Assembly (NCBI GenBank): GCA_025358305.1
Contig: JANYJZ010000041.1
Coordinates: forward strand, 1 to 64,000
DNA: 64,000 bases
Direction: 5' to 3'
DNA from: Ignavibacteriota bacterium
GTDB lineage: Bacteria > Bacteroidota > Ignavibacteria > UBA10030 > SZUA-254
Under the pieces are notes generated by a model, which was given only the letters and a program-made list of their open reading frames with translations, was not told where the DNA came from and made no database searches. A program made the translations under genes and the position numbers. Positions 1 through 9,529 of this stretch are shown piece after piece (positions within the stretch are counted from its first letter, which is position 1; every line of letters begins with the position of its first letter).

Positions 1-74
1 GGGAGCGCGCCCGATGCGAGCGTAAATGTGGATGCTCCAATCCCACCACTCGCCGTGATGGTCTGGCTGTAGGG
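1..74. repeat. Inverted copy of 188-261 at the left edge of the window
   Basis: The first 74 bases are the exact reverse complement of positions 188-261 inside the repeat gene that follows. At base 75 the sequence switches directly into the forward reading of a repeat unit, and in the frame of the following gene there is a TGA at 56-58. A 74/74 inverted match that ends at a repeat boundary is most easily explained as an assembly or chimeric-read artefact at a contig end. A genuine inversion within the repeat array is possible but less likely. Confidence 0.85.
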
Positions 75-3000
75 TGCGGGCAACTGACGCCAACGGCTGC
101 AACGACTCGATCGCGTACTCGCTCGCGATCAACTGTCCGACGATCACGCTTGCACCGCCGACGCTTCCTAGTGGTACGGCTGGCTCACCCTACAGCCAGA
201 CCATCACGGCGAGTGGTGGGATTGGAGCATCCACATTTACGCTCGCATCGGGCGCGCTCCCCGCGGGCATAACGCTGAGCTCCTCTGGAGCGTTGACCGG
301 CACGCCGACGGTCACCGGTGCGTTTTCGTTCAGAGTGCGGGCAACTGACGCCAACGGCTGCAACGACTCCCTCGCGTACTCGCTCGCGATCAACTGCCCC
401 GTCATCACCCTTGCTCCGCCGACGCTTCCTGCCGGCACGGCTGGTTCAGCGTATAGCCAGACCGTCACGGCGAGTGGCGGGATCGGATCATTCACATTCA
501 CGCTCGCGTCCGGTGCGCTCCCCGCGGGCATAACGCTGAGCCCCTCTGGAGCATTGACCGGCACGCCGACGGTCACCGGTGCATTTTCCTTCCGAGTGCG
601 GGCGACTGACGCCAACGGCTGCAACGACTCGCTCGCGTACTCGCTCGCGATCAACTGTCCGGTGATCACCCTAGCACCGCCGACGCTTCCGGCCGGAACC
701 ACCGGCTCGGCCTACAACCAGACCATCTCAGCGACCGGCGGGATTGGAACATCGACGTTCGCACTCGCCTCAGGTGCGCTCCCCGCAGGCTTGACGCTCT
801 CAGCTGCTGGAGCTTTGACCGGCACGCCGACGGCCAACGGTGCGTTTTCGTTCAGGGTGCGGGCGACAGACGCCAACGGCTGCAGCGACTCGCTCGCGTA
901 CTCGCTCACGATCAACTGCCCGGTGATCACCCTCGCACCGCCGACGGTTCCGACGGGAACTACCGGCTCGGCCTATAGCCAAGCCATATCGGCGACCGGC
1001 GGCAACGGAACATCGAAGTTCACGCTCACCTCCGGCGCGCTCCCGGCAGGTATGACGCTCTCAGCTAGTGGAGCCTTGACCGGCACGCCGACCGTCAACG
1101 GTACGTTCTCGTTCAGCATCACGGCGACCGATACATTTGGCTGCACGGGAAGCCTCGCATACTCTCTCACGATCGGGTGCCCGGTGATCTCGCTCTCCCC
1201 GCCGACGCTTCCGGTCGGAACCGCCGGCTCTGCCTTCAGCCAAACGATCGTAGCGAGCGGTGGCAGCGGACCCTACTCATTCTCGATATTGTCCGGCGCA
1301 CTTCCCGCCGGCATGACCCTCGCCGCGGGCGGCAGCCTGTCGGGTACGCCGACGGCGTCCGGTTCGTTCATCTTTGCGGTACGGGCGACCGATGCCAACG
1401 GTTGCAACGGCTCGCTGGGATACTCGCTGACGGTGAACTGTCCTGCGATCGCGCTCTCGCCGCTGACGCTTCCCGGCGGGCTCAACGGCATCCCGTACAA
1501 TCAGACCGTTTCCGCCAGCGGCGGCACGGCTCCGTACACGTTCACGAGCGGCGGCACCCTTCCAGTTGGGCTCGCGCTTTCGAGTGGAGGAATACTCGCA
1601 GGAACACCGACGGCGAACGGGGGCTTTTCGTTCATCGTGGTCGCACGGGACGCCAATGGTTGCTCCGATACGGTGAACTATGTTGTCAGCATCGGAAATT
1701 GCCCCGTCGCCAGCGTGTCATCGCCGTTCCCCAACGGGTCGGTCGGCCAGGCCTATTCCTCTACGATCGCTGCGAGCGGCGGCGTCGCGCCCTACACGTA
1801 TGCGCACTCGGCGGGAACGCTTCCTCCAGGTCTGACGTTCCTGACAAATCAGCTTGGAGGGACCCCGACGGCGCCCGGGAAGTACCAATTCCAGATCTCG
1901 ATCCAGGACGCGAACTTCTGTACGACCGTCTTCTCCGACACGGTGATCATCTGCGGCGCCGTGGCGCTCTCTCCCTCGTTGCCGATCCCAGCCGGCACGG
2001 CTGGCTCAGCCTACTCCCAGTCGATCACAGCTTCGGGCAGTTCCGCTCCCTACGGCTTCGCGGTGACGAGCGGATCGCTCCCGGCGGGCCTGACGCTGAG
2101 CTCCTCAGGCGCCTTGAGCGGTACGCCGACGGTCACCGGTGCGTTCTCCTTCACGGTCACGGCGACTGATGCCTTCGGCTGCACGGGGAGTCGCGCCTAC
2201 TCGCTCACGATCAGCTGCCCCGTGATTACGCTTGCACCGCCAACGCTTCCCGTTGGGACGACCGGTTCGGCCTACAACCAGACCATCACGGCCTCGGGCG
2301 GCCTCGGCACATCCACCTTCACGCTCAGTTCGGGCACGCTCCCCGCGGGCCTGGGATTGAGTTCCTCCGGAACCTTGGTGGGCACGCCGACAGTCTCCGG
2401 CGCGTTCTCGTTCAGGGTGCGGACGACGGATGCCAACGGCTGCAGCGACTCTCTGGCCTACACGCTCACGATCAATTGCGCGACGATCACGTTCACGGCG
2501 GCGCCATTACCGGCCGGCTTTCTCTCGACCTCCTATAGCACGACCGTCACTGCAACCGGGGGAACCGTGCCCATCACGTTCTCGGTGATCGGGTCGCTCC
2601 CGACCGGACTCGCGATCTCGACCGGCGGGGCCATCTCCGGCTCGCCGACCATCTCGGGGAAGTACGTCTTCACGTTGAAGGCGACCGATCTCTACGGATG
2701 CACGGTGTCGCGGCTCGATTCGATCATCATCATGGCGGCAGGCGTGACATCCGTCGCGAGCGGGGACTGGAACGCGGGTACGACATGGTCTCAGGGCGTT
2801 AAGCCGGGACCGACACAGAATGTGGTGATATCGGGTGGCAATACTGTCGCACTGAGCGCAGGCGACAGCTGTGCGAGCGTGACCGTCCTCAATGGTGGCG
2901 TCCTCGATATCGGCATCTTCACGCTCGGACTCTCCGGCACCTACACGCTCCTTCCTGGCGCGGAAGGCCGACAGTCCGCCACTAATCCCGTACCGGGCCG

Positions 3001-6000
3001 CGGCGCGACCCCCTGGCTCTTCGATGCGGCCTCGACCTATACCATCGGTGGCGCGTCGACCGGCTTTGGGATCGGCGCGGCTCCCGGCATCACCTTCGGC
3101 AATCTGAACTGGAGTACGTCCGCCGCCGCTGCGCCTCCCGCAGGCACGGTGATCATGGGGAACCTCGTTCTCAACGGTACGGGCGAGATGCAGTGCGGCA
3201 CCGGCACGACCTCCCGGACGACCACCGTCCACGGCAACGTTATCGTGAATAGCGGGACCCTCGTCGCGTCAAATGCAACGGCCCCTGCCGCAGGCGCCAT
3301 CGATATCGATGGCGACCTGACGATCAACGCCTCGGGCACCTTGCGCGGCGTCAATGCCGACGGGTCCGGTACGGTGAGGATCGGCGGCTCGCTGGTGAAC
3401 ATTGGCGGAAAGATCCGGGTGGGGGACGGCTCGGGGGATACGGGCAACTTCATCATCTACTTCAAGGGGACGGCAGCCGGAATGATCTCCCCCGGCGACT
3501 CGAGCGCGTTCCGGACGGTCGCGATCGCTCCCGGTCGTACGATGACGCTCACGGACACGTTGAGGGTGAACGCGACATACGCAGTGGTCGACAGCGGCGC
3601 TCTCTACTGCGGAACGAATACGATCGCCGGCGCGGGCGGGTTCACCATGGTCGCCGGTGCGACGATCGGGACAGGCCATCCGTCCGGCATCTCCCGGACG
3701 ACGGGCGCCGGCACGGTCAGCGTGACCGGGCCGAGGACGTTCCCCGGAGCCGGAGCCGGCTCGTTTGAGTACAACGGCACCGTGGCGCAGCTGGCGACAG
3801 ACAGCACGCTGTTCTCCGCGGCGAGACTCATCATCAACAATCCGGCGGGCGTCTCTCTCATCAACGATTTCTACGTCAGCAACCAGCTGATCCTCCAAAG
3901 CGGCACGGTGACGATGATCGGCGGAAAGGTCCTGTCCGTCGGGGCGACGGCCACCGTCCCACGCGGGAGCGGGCATGTCATCGGCAGGCTCTCGAAATGG
4001 ATCCCCGCCGGCACGAGCGTGACGCAGACGTATGATGTTGGTGATGCGACGGCCTACGCACCCGTTGATCTGACCTTCCACGACGTCACCCTCGCCGACT
4101 CGCTCATCGTCGTGACCACGCCTGGCGAGCATCCGAACCTCAGCAGCTCCGGCGTTGTCGCGTCAAGGGACATCAACCGGTATTTCACCATCGTGAACAG
4201 GGGAGTGGGGTTCGGGACGGCTGACGCGATATTCCACTTCGCACCCGGCGACGTCGACCCAGGTGCCAACACGTCCGTCTTCTTGGTGGCGAAGTACGAC
4301 GCCCCGAGCTGGATCTACCCGGCGGTCGGCGCCCGTACAGGTACGGCGACGCAGGTGACGGGCTTGACCTCGTTCAGCGATTTCGCCGTCGGCGAGGTCC
4401 TCCTCCAGACGATCAGCGTCACGCAAACAGCGAATGGCGTCATCGCGCCCGGGACGACCACGATCGTGAACGGGGCAACGCAGTCGTTCAGCATCACCCC
4501 GAACCCGGGGTTCATCGTGGACAGCGTTTTCGCCGACGGGATCTATAGGCCTGATCTCACGACAAGCGTCACCTTTACGAACGTTACCGCGAGCCATACG
4601 CTCACGGCGACGTTCGTCGCGCCGACGTACACGATCACCGTGACGCAGGGAGCGAACGGCGTCATCGCTCCGGGCACGTCCGTCGTCGCCGTGCACGGCA
4701 CTCAGTCGTTCTCCATCACACCCAACGCAGGCTATCACCTCGACAGTCTCATCGTCGACGGCGTCAGGGTTCCCGGGGCGGCGAGCTACACGTTGACGAA
4801 CCTCCGGGCGCCGCACTCCCTGAGGGCATCGTTCGTCGTCACGACGTTCACCATCTCGGTGAAGCAAGGAGCCAACGGCGTCATTGCGCCAGGGACGAGC
4901 GTCGTTCAGCAGTTCAGTTCCAAATCGTTCACGATCACGCCGAACACCGGATATCATCTCGACAGCCTCCTCGTTGACGGCGCACGGGTGGACTCGACCG
5001 TGAGCTACACGTTCAGGGCCGTTGGGGCCGCGCACACCCTCCGGGCGGTCTTTGCGATCAACGTCTACTCGTTGACGGTCTCCACCGTCGGGAGCGGGAC
5101 GGTGAAAGTTGCACCGAATCAGTCCACGTATACGCACGGCAGCGCGCTCACCCTGACGGCGCTCGCGGACGTCGGCTGGGCGTTCTCCTTCTGGAGCGAC
5201 GGCGCGAGCGGTAGCGCGAACCCGCTCGGGATCTCCATGACCTCGAACGAGAACATCATCGCCACGTTCGTCCAAGACAGCTCGTACCAGAACTTTTTCC
5301 GGAGTTTCGCTCCGGAGAGCATCATCGTCGCGAGGGACAACCACGGCTACCTCGGCAAGTCCGTGAACCGGACCCCGGACAAGGTCGATTTCAAGTTCCT
5401 CATGACGCTCCCGGCCGATTCGATCCGGCTGACGCTCCGGTTTACTGCGATCTGCTCGGGTGCGATCACGAAAGGCACGACAAAGCTCGACACGCTCTTC
5501 CGCTGGAAGAACCGCAAGTACATCACGGGTCTCGTGAAGATGCCGACCGATTCGACGATCCAGGTCAGCGGCCGTTCGGTGACGGGCCTGCCTGTCCGGA
5601 CGACCTTTGATTGGTCCACGCGGCCGGCGCACACGAAGGGGATCGTGGGGACGTACGTCGAGAACGATCCGCGACTCCCGATGCCGAACCGGGTGAACGT
5701 CCTTGAAGAGACGTTCGCGCAAGGCGGGTTCGCTTCAACCCTCGGGCTTCTCGTCGGCCTCGACAGGACGATCGACAGCTCGAGACACTTTGGGTGGCTC
5801 CTCGCTCCGCGCTATGCGGACGTCATCCGGACGCTCTACGACGCGAGGGAGGCCGTCCAGCACAAGGGTCAGCCGCGCGGCCTCGACGTCTTCCTTGACG
5901 GCAAGCCCATCATCGGGCGTCAGCGGTCGATCTATCCCACGAAGCACAATAATAAACTTCTCGCCGAGATGGTCGCGGTGAAGCTCAACATCGTCGCGAG

Positions 6001-6655
6001 CGCCTTGGAGATGATCCCTCTCGGGTTCGGCGAGCTCGTCTACAACGACGGCACGTCGAATCCGCTCAACGGCCTCATGGTGAAACAGATCGCGGCCTTG
6101 GCGGACACGCTCATGATGGGCCGGTACGCCTTCAATGTCCACCTGTTCGCGGATTCAGCGGTGTACGCGAACCTCTATGCGACCCTCGACACGATCAACG
6201 ACGCGTTCGAAGGCCCCATCGACACGGTCGACTTTGGTGCCGCCCTCCACTTGACGGGGGTGCGTCGGCTCCAGGATGTGCCCTATTTGCGCGCCGGAAC
6301 CGTGCCGCCGTCGAGGATCGTGCCACGGATCATTCCGGAGCTGGCGGAGCCCATCGGGTACCAGCTCGCGCAGAACTATCCGAATCCGTTCAACCCGACG
6401 ACAACGATCAGCTTCGAGCTGCCCATTCCGTCTCGGGTGTCGCTCAAGATCTACAACATGCTCGGGCAGGAAGTGGCGACACTGATCGACAATGAAGAGC
6501 TCGAGGACGGCACACACGACATGATCTTCAACGCGAGCGAGCTCGCCACGGGCGTCTACTTCTACCGTCTCACCGCGGAAAGCGTGGCCGACGCAAACCA
6601 GCAGGACCAGCAAGGCTACTTCACGAGCGTCAAGAAGATGCTGCTCATCAAGTAG
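74..6655 (+). CDS. Giant multi-repeat surface protein with T9SS sorting domain (5' truncated)
   Basis: About 2190 residues are visible and the true N-terminus is missing. Order of parts: ten complete putative Ig-like (He_PIG type) repeats plus one partial, residues ~1-890, each with LPAGLTLSSSGALTGTPT-like cores and an ATDANGC turn; a beta-helix-like region of the kind that begins SGDWN..TTWS (~890-1440); four divergent InlB-type repeats (~1447-1735) with ITVTQGANGVIAPGT cores; a unique ~350-residue region; and a C-terminal T9SS type A domain (~2087-2193) with [25 protein letters not shown] and a KKMLLIK end. Repeats 2-5 are spaced exactly 261 bp and are nearly identical in DNA. By family knowledge this is a cell-surface or released adhesin-like protein exported by Sec and then T9SS. 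No enzymatic domain was recognised. The GTG at 74 is only the first available codon after the inverted edge, not a real start. Confidence 0.85.
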   Translation: MRATDANGCNDSIAYSLAINCPTITLAPPTLPSGTAGSPYSQTITASGGIGASTFTLASGALPAGITLSSSGALTGTPTVTGAFSFRVRATDANGCNDSLAYSLAINCPVITLAPPTLPAGTAGSAYSQTVTASGGIGSFTFTLASGALPAGITLSPSGALTGTPTVTGAFSFRVRATDANGCNDSLAYSLAINCPVITLAPPTLPAGTTGSAYNQTISATGGIGTSTFALASGALPAGLTLSAAGALTGTPTANGAFSFRVRATDANGCSDSLAYSLTINCPVITLAPPTVPTGTTGSAYSQAISATGGNGTSKFTLTSGALPAGMTLSASGALTGTPTVNGTFSFSITATDTFGCTGSLAYSLTIGCPVISLSPPTLPVGTAGSAFSQTIVASGGSGPYSFSILSGALPAGMTLAAGGSLSGTPTASGSFIFAVRATDANGCNGSLGYSLTVNCPAIALSPLTLPGGLNGIPYNQTVSASGGTAPYTFTSGGTLPVGLALSSGGILAGTPTANGGFSFIVVARDANGCSDTVNYVVSIGNCPVASVSSPFPNGSVGQAYSSTIAASGGVAPYTYAHSAGTLPPGLTFLTNQLGGTPTAPGKYQFQISIQDANFCTTVFSDTVIICGAVALSPSLPIPAGTAGSAYSQSITASGSSAPYGFAVTSGSLPAGLTLSSSGALSGTPTVTGAFSFTVTATDAFGCTGSRAYSLTISCPVITLAPPTLPVGTTGSAYNQTITASGGLGTSTFTLSSGTLPAGLGLSSSGTLVGTPTVSGAFSFRVRTTDANGCSDSLAYTLTINCATITFTAAPLPAGFLSTSYSTTVTATGGTVPITFSVIGSLPTGLAISTGGAISGSPTISGKYVFTLKATDLYGCTVSRLDSIIIMAAGVTSVASGDWNAGTTWSQGVKPGPTQNVVISGGNTVALSAGDSCASVTVLNGGVLDIGIFTLGLSGTYTLLPGAEGRQSATNPVPGRGATPWLFDAASTYTIGGASTGFGIGAAPGITFGNLNWSTSAAAAPPAGTVIMGNLVLNGTGEMQCGTGTTSRTTTVHGNVIVNSGTLVASNATAPAAGAIDIDGDLTINASGTLRGVNADGSGTVRIGGSLVNIGGKIRVGDGSGDTGNFIIYFKGTAAGMISPGDSSAFRTVAIAPGRTMTLTDTLRVNATYAVVDSGALYCGTNTIAGAGGFTMVAGATIGTGHPSGISRTTGAGTVSVTGPRTFPGAGAGSFEYNGTVAQLATDSTLFSAARLIINNPAGVSLINDFYVSNQLILQSGTVTMIGGKVLSVGATATVPRGSGHVIGRLSKWIPAGTSVTQTYDVGDATAYAPVDLTFHDVTLADSLIVVTTPGEHPNLSSSGVVASRDINRYFTIVNRGVGFGTADAIFHFAPGDVDPGANTSVFLVAKYDAPSWIYPAVGARTGTATQVTGLTSFSDFAVGEVLLQTISVTQTANGVIAPGTTTIVNGATQSFSITPNPGFIVDSVFADGIYRPDLTTSVTFTNVTASHTLTATFVAPTYTITVTQGANGVIAPGTSVVAVHGTQSFSITPNAGYHLDSLIVDGVRVPGAASYTLTNLRAPHSLRASFVVTTFTISVKQGANGVIAPGTSVVQQFSSKSFTITPNTGYHLDSLLVDGARVDSTVSYTFRAVGAAHTLRAVFAINVYSLTVSTVGSGTVKVAPNQSTYTHGSALTLTALADVGWAFSFWSDGASGSANPLGISMTSNENIIATFVQDSSYQNFFRSFAPESIIVARDNHGYLGKSVNRTPDKVDFKFLMTLPADSIRLTLRFTAICSGAITKGTTKLDTLFRWKNRKYITGLVKMPTDSTIQVSGRSVTGLPVRTTFDWSTRPAHTKGIVGTYVENDPRLPMPNRVNVLEETFAQGGFASTLGLLVGLDRTIDSSRHFGWLLAPRYADVIRTLYDAREAVQHKGQPRGLDVFLDGKPIIGRQRSIYPTKHNNKLLAEMVAVKLNIVASALEMIPLGFGELVYNDGTSNPLNGLMVKQIAALADTLMMGRYAFNVHLFADSAVYANLYATLDTINDAFEGPIDTVDFGAALHLTGVRRLQDVPYLRAGTVPPSRIVPRIIPELAEPIGYQLAQNYPNPFNPTTTISFELPIPSRVSLKIYNMLGQEVATLIDNEELEDGTHDMIFNASELATGVYFYRLTAESVADANQQDQQGYFTSVKKMLLIK
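335..1120 (+). repeat. 261-bp tandem coding repeats (He_PIG units)
   Basis: The GTGCGGGC..CTGACGCCAACGG segment recurs at 74, 335, 596 and 857, exactly 261 bp (87 codons) apart, with few differences between copies. Later units diverge progressively. The first units look recently duplicated or homogenised, which also makes this part of the gene prone to misassembly. Confidence 0.8.
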
Positions 6656-6675
6656 TATGGAACCACCCGCTTCAC

Positions 6676-6716
6676 GGCAGAAGGCATCTCCCGAAGATCG
6701 GGGGATGCCTTCTGCC
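6676..6716 (+). terminator. Intrinsic terminator after the repeat protein
   Basis: A 17-bp stem (GGCAGAAGGCATCTCCC pairing with GGGGGATGCCTTCTGCC, one G-U pair) has a 7-nt loop and begins 20 nt after the stop codon. T-rich sequence follows a little further on, so it is a plausible rho-independent terminator for the upstream gene. Confidence 0.75.
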
Positions 6717-6727
6717 ATTCTACGGCA

Positions 6728-6757
6728 TTGGCATTTTTTCTACTTTTTCGATACGTT
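6728..6757 (+). promoter_or_regulatory. Possible sigma70-type promoter for the yjbQ operon
   Basis: TTGGCA (6728-6733) is followed after 18 nt by TACGTT (6752-6757), between the terminator and the yjbQ start. The -35 match is good and the -10 match is poor, so this is tentative. Confidence 0.3.
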
Positions 6758-6787
6758 AGTGAGAACCGAACGCACACAGGCGGGCAG

Positions 6788-7201
6788 ATGAAGACATTGA
6801 CCGAATACCTCTGGTTCGAAACGAAGAAACCGAGGGAATATATCAATATCACCGGCACGGTGGAGGAGATCCTCCGACGGAGCAAGGTGCAGGAGGGGAT
6901 GGTGCTCGTCTCGGCGATGCATATCACCGCCGGCGTGTATGTCAACGACGCCGAAAACGGCCTCATCCAGGATATCGACGCCTGGCTCGAACGGCTTGCG
7001 CCGTTCGACGCCGGGTATCACCACCACCGGACCGGCGAGACGAACGGGGACGCGCATTTGAAGAGCCTCCTTGTCCATCATGAGGTCATCGTGCCGGTCA
7101 CGGGCGGCAAGCTCGATTTCGGTCCCTGGCAGCAAATTTACTACGCGGAGTTCGACGGACAGCGTCGGAAGCGCGTCATCGTGAAAGTCATGGGGGAATA
7201 G
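6788..7201 (+). CDS. yjbQ: YjbQ family protein (UPF0047, secondary thiamine-phosphate synthase type)
   Basis: The 137-residue product matches the usual length and features of the UPF0047/YjbQ family: [18 protein letters not shown] near residue 40, a [20 protein letters not shown] segment with clustered His, and a C-terminal [13 protein letters not shown]. Members have weak thiamine-phosphate synthase activity when overproduced; the physiological role is unsettled. The ATG at 6788 is preferred over the upstream TTG at 6728, because the extra residues look like translated untranslated sequence and the family starts at this point. The next gene begins one base after the stop, so this is probably the first gene of an operon. 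Confidence 0.85.
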   Translation: MKTLTEYLWFETKKPREYINITGTVEEILRRSKVQEGMVLVSAMHITAGVYVNDAENGLIQDIDAWLERLAPFDAGYHHHRTGETNGDAHLKSLLVHHEVIVPVTGGKLDFGPWQQIYYAEFDGQRRKRVIVKVMGE

Positions 7202-7202
7202 C

Positions 7203-8603
7203 ATGAAACCACGTCTACTCGTTCTCGCGTTCTTCTTCTGCGCCGTCTCGGCTCATGGACAACAGGTCATCTCGGGACGCGGGCCGTTCCGAATCGAGAT
7301 GGACGTCGCGCGGTTCGCCGCCGAGGAGTCGCAGACATACCTCGAGGTCTATTACGCCATACCGGAAGCGATCCTCACCTTCCGGGAGGATTCCGCGGCG
7401 TACAAGGGGGCGGTCCACATGCTTCTGGAAATCCGGTCGGACAGCGCCTCGGTCGCCAAGAAGGAATGGGTCGTGCCTCACGTGATGGCGGATTCGGCGG
7501 AGCGCGCCCGAGGCCAGTCCCTCATGGGGGTCGTCTCGGTCGGGATCCCCAAGGGTCAGTACCGGATCTCCGTGGCCGCCTATGACATCAACGACCCGTC
7601 GCGTAGGGACAGCATCAACGCGCCGATCTCCGTGAAGGGATACGAGGAGGAGAAGGAAGACGTGAGCGACATCGAGCTTGCCTCGAACATCCGCCAGTCG
7701 ACGAACAAAGCGTCGGTCTTCTACAAGAATACGCTCGAGGTCATACCGAACGCGAGCCGGATGTACGGCATCGGGCTTCCGATCCTTCAATACTATGTCG
7801 AGGTGTACAACCTCGCGAAGCGGCCGTCGAGCGGCCCGGCGGTCGTCCGCACCTCCGTCATCAGCGGGGCGGGGGTCGAGGTGAAGAAACAGTCCCGGCT
7901 GAAGTCGCGCCAGTACAATTCCACGGTCGAGGTGGGCTCGGTGAACCTCTCCGGTGTCGGCAGCGGGAGCTACCGACTGCGCATCACCGTCGTCGACACG
8001 ACCCGGACCCCGGAAGTGCTCCTGGCGAGCGCGGAGAAGAAGTTCTTCGTATACAGGGTCGGAAGCGCCGCCGACAGCGCCGCCGCCGCCCAAACCTCGG
8101 TTGCCGCGGGAGGGGAGTTCAGTTTCATGACCGAACCGGAGGTCGCGCAGGCATTTCGGTACGCGCAGTATATCGCCACGGAGAATGAAGAACGTCAGTT
8201 CGATCAGCTGCCGGACCTCACGTCGAAGCAGAACTTCCTCGCCGACTTCTGGCGGCGCCGGGACACGGACCCGTCCACGTCGATCAACGAGTTCAAGGCC
8301 GCCTACTATGAGCGGATCGAGTACGCGAACGAACATCTCTCGAACCGCACGAATGACGGCTGGAAATCCGACCAGGGAAGGGTCTACATCGTCTACGGGA
8401 AGTGCGACGAGATCGAGCGCGCTCCGAGCACGTCGGAATCGCTGCCGTATGAGATCTGGCACTACGACAACGTCCAGGGCGGGGTCATTTTCGTGTTCGT
8501 CGACCGGAACAACTTCGGTAATTACACCCTCGTCCATTCGACGCACCGGAACGAACTCCACAACGAGAACTGGCTCCAGGAGCAGGCGCGGAGGACAAAC
8601 TAA
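7203..8603 (+). CDS. GWxTD domain-containing exported protein
   Basis: A 466-residue protein with an N-terminal signal peptide (MKPRLLVLAFFFCAVSAHG, cleavage near residue 20). The middle section is beta-rich. The C-terminal ~130 residues contain the GWxTD domain signature, here GWKSDQGRVYIVYG, followed by YEIWHYDN and an FVFVDRNNFGNYTLVHST segment. GWxTD proteins are typical of Bacteroidota, Acidobacteriota and relatives; their function is unknown. It lies between yjbQ and lipid A-type biosynthetic genes in a tightly packed operon. The stop codon overlaps the proposed start of the acyltransferase. Confidence 0.85.
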   Translation: MKPRLLVLAFFFCAVSAHGQQVISGRGPFRIEMDVARFAAEESQTYLEVYYAIPEAILTFREDSAAYKGAVHMLLEIRSDSASVAKKEWVVPHVMADSAERARGQSLMGVVSVGIPKGQYRISVAAYDINDPSRRDSINAPISVKGYEEEKEDVSDIELASNIRQSTNKASVFYKNTLEVIPNASRMYGIGLPILQYYVEVYNLAKRPSSGPAVVRTSVISGAGVEVKKQSRLKSRQYNSTVEVGSVNLSGVGSGSYRLRITVVDTTRTPEVLLASAEKKFFVYRVGSAADSAAAAQTSVAAGGEFSFMTEPEVAQAFRYAQYIATENEERQFDQLPDLTSKQNFLADFWRRRDTDPSTSINEFKAAYYERIEYANEHLSNRTNDGWKSDQGRVYIVYGKCDEIERAPSTSESLPYEIWHYDNVQGGVIFVFVDRNNFGNYTLVHSTHRNELHNENWLQEQARRTN

Positions 8604-9529
8604 TCAGCTCGTTCCAGCACAGGGCCGAATACGTCCTCCTCGTCGCACTCCGAGGGTTCGTTCTATCGCTTCCGCTCGCAACCGCGCAGGCCTTGGGAGC
8701 GAGGCTCGGCGCGATCGCATACCGGATCATCCCGGGCCGCAGGAAGATCGCGCTTGAGAACTTGCGCCGGGCGTTCCCGGACTCGACCGAGGCGGACCGC
8801 GACGGTATCGCACGGGGCGCATTCCGGAACTACGGGATCACCTTCATCGAGCTTCTCTGGGCTCCGAATCTCACCGGGGCCTCCTTCGACCGTCTCATCT
8901 CCGCCGAGCATAAACATCTCATCAACGACCTCCACGCCAAGGGGAGGGGCCTGGTCATCCTTTCGGCCCACTTCGGGAACTGGGAACTCACGGCCCTGTC
9001 CCTAACGCACCTGAGCGGCCTGCCGCTGTCGGTCATCGTCCAGGCGCAAAACAACGAGCTCGCTGACCGGATCATCAGCGCCCACCGTTCGCTCTTTGGG
9101 AACACGATCATCCCCCGGGGCGTCGGCATCCGCGGGATCCTCAAGACACTGGATCAGGGCGGGATCGTCTTTCTCGCCGCCGACCAGAGCGGACCCAAGG
9201 AAGGGGTCTTCGTCCAGTTCTTCGGCCGGCTCGTCGCCACGCCTCAGGGGCCCGCCGTGTTCGCGCTCCGGGGCCGCGTGCCGATCCTCATGGCGTTCCT
9301 TCTCCGGACGCAAGCAGGCACCTACGAGATGTTCCTCGAGCCAGTCCCCATGGACGACCTTGAAGGGAACACCGACGCGAACGTGGCCGAACTGACCCAG
9401 CGTCACGCCGCCATACTGGAACGCGAGATTCGCGCCCATCCGGACCAGTGGCTCTGGATGCATCGGCGCTGGAAGAATACCCGCGACGCTTCAACGGAAC
9501 ATGTTCCCGCGCCCGAGGTGGCACGCTGA
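8603..9529 (+). CDS. LpxL/HtrB-type lysophospholipid (lipid A) acyltransferase
   Basis: The product contains the family core: an LSAHFGNWE catalytic motif (H-x4-E), VQAQNN, FLAADQSGPKEGVFVQFFG, and a C-terminal HPDQWLWMHRRWK. It should transfer an acyl chain to a lipid A precursor at the inner membrane. The first standard start is TTG at 8693, but the frame is open upstream and encodes the usual hydrophobic N-terminus (EYVLLVALRGFVLSLPLATA). A strong Shine-Dalgarno GGAGG (8590-8594) lies 8 nt before an ATC at 8603 that overlaps the previous TAA. I therefore place the start at this ATC, giving 308 residues, the normal family length. A sequencing error (ATG read as ATC) would explain the same pattern. 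Confidence 0.8.
   Translation: MSSFQHRAEYVLLVALRGFVLSLPLATAQALGARLGAIAYRIIPGRRKIALENLRRAFPDSTEADRDGIARGAFRNYGITFIELLWAPNLTGASFDRLISAEHKHLINDLHAKGRGLVILSAHFGNWELTALSLTHLSGLPLSVIVQAQNNELADRIISAHRSLFGNTIIPRGVGIRGILKTLDQGGIVFLAADQSGPKEGVFVQFFGRLVATPQGPAVFALRGRVPILMAFLLRTQAGTYEMFLEPVPMDDLEGNTDANVAELTQRHAAILEREIRAHPDQWLWMHRRWKNTRDASTEHVPAPEVAR

Noticed and set aside
190-930. Antisense open frames and regular repeats at the left end suggesting a CRISPR or other direct-repeat array
   Set aside because: The 261-bp period is an exact codon multiple and encodes Ig-like domains; units lack a short conserved repeat with variable spacers.
4163-5722. Long antisense open frames (also at 7215-8561, 13636-15747, 21909-23726, 41171-42766, 43822-45159, 51569-53026)
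   Set aside because: They lie opposite well-recognised genes, are rich in Arg/Asp/Glu/Gly/Pro as expected for antisense frames of GC-rich DNA, have no recognisable domains and no ribosome-binding sites.
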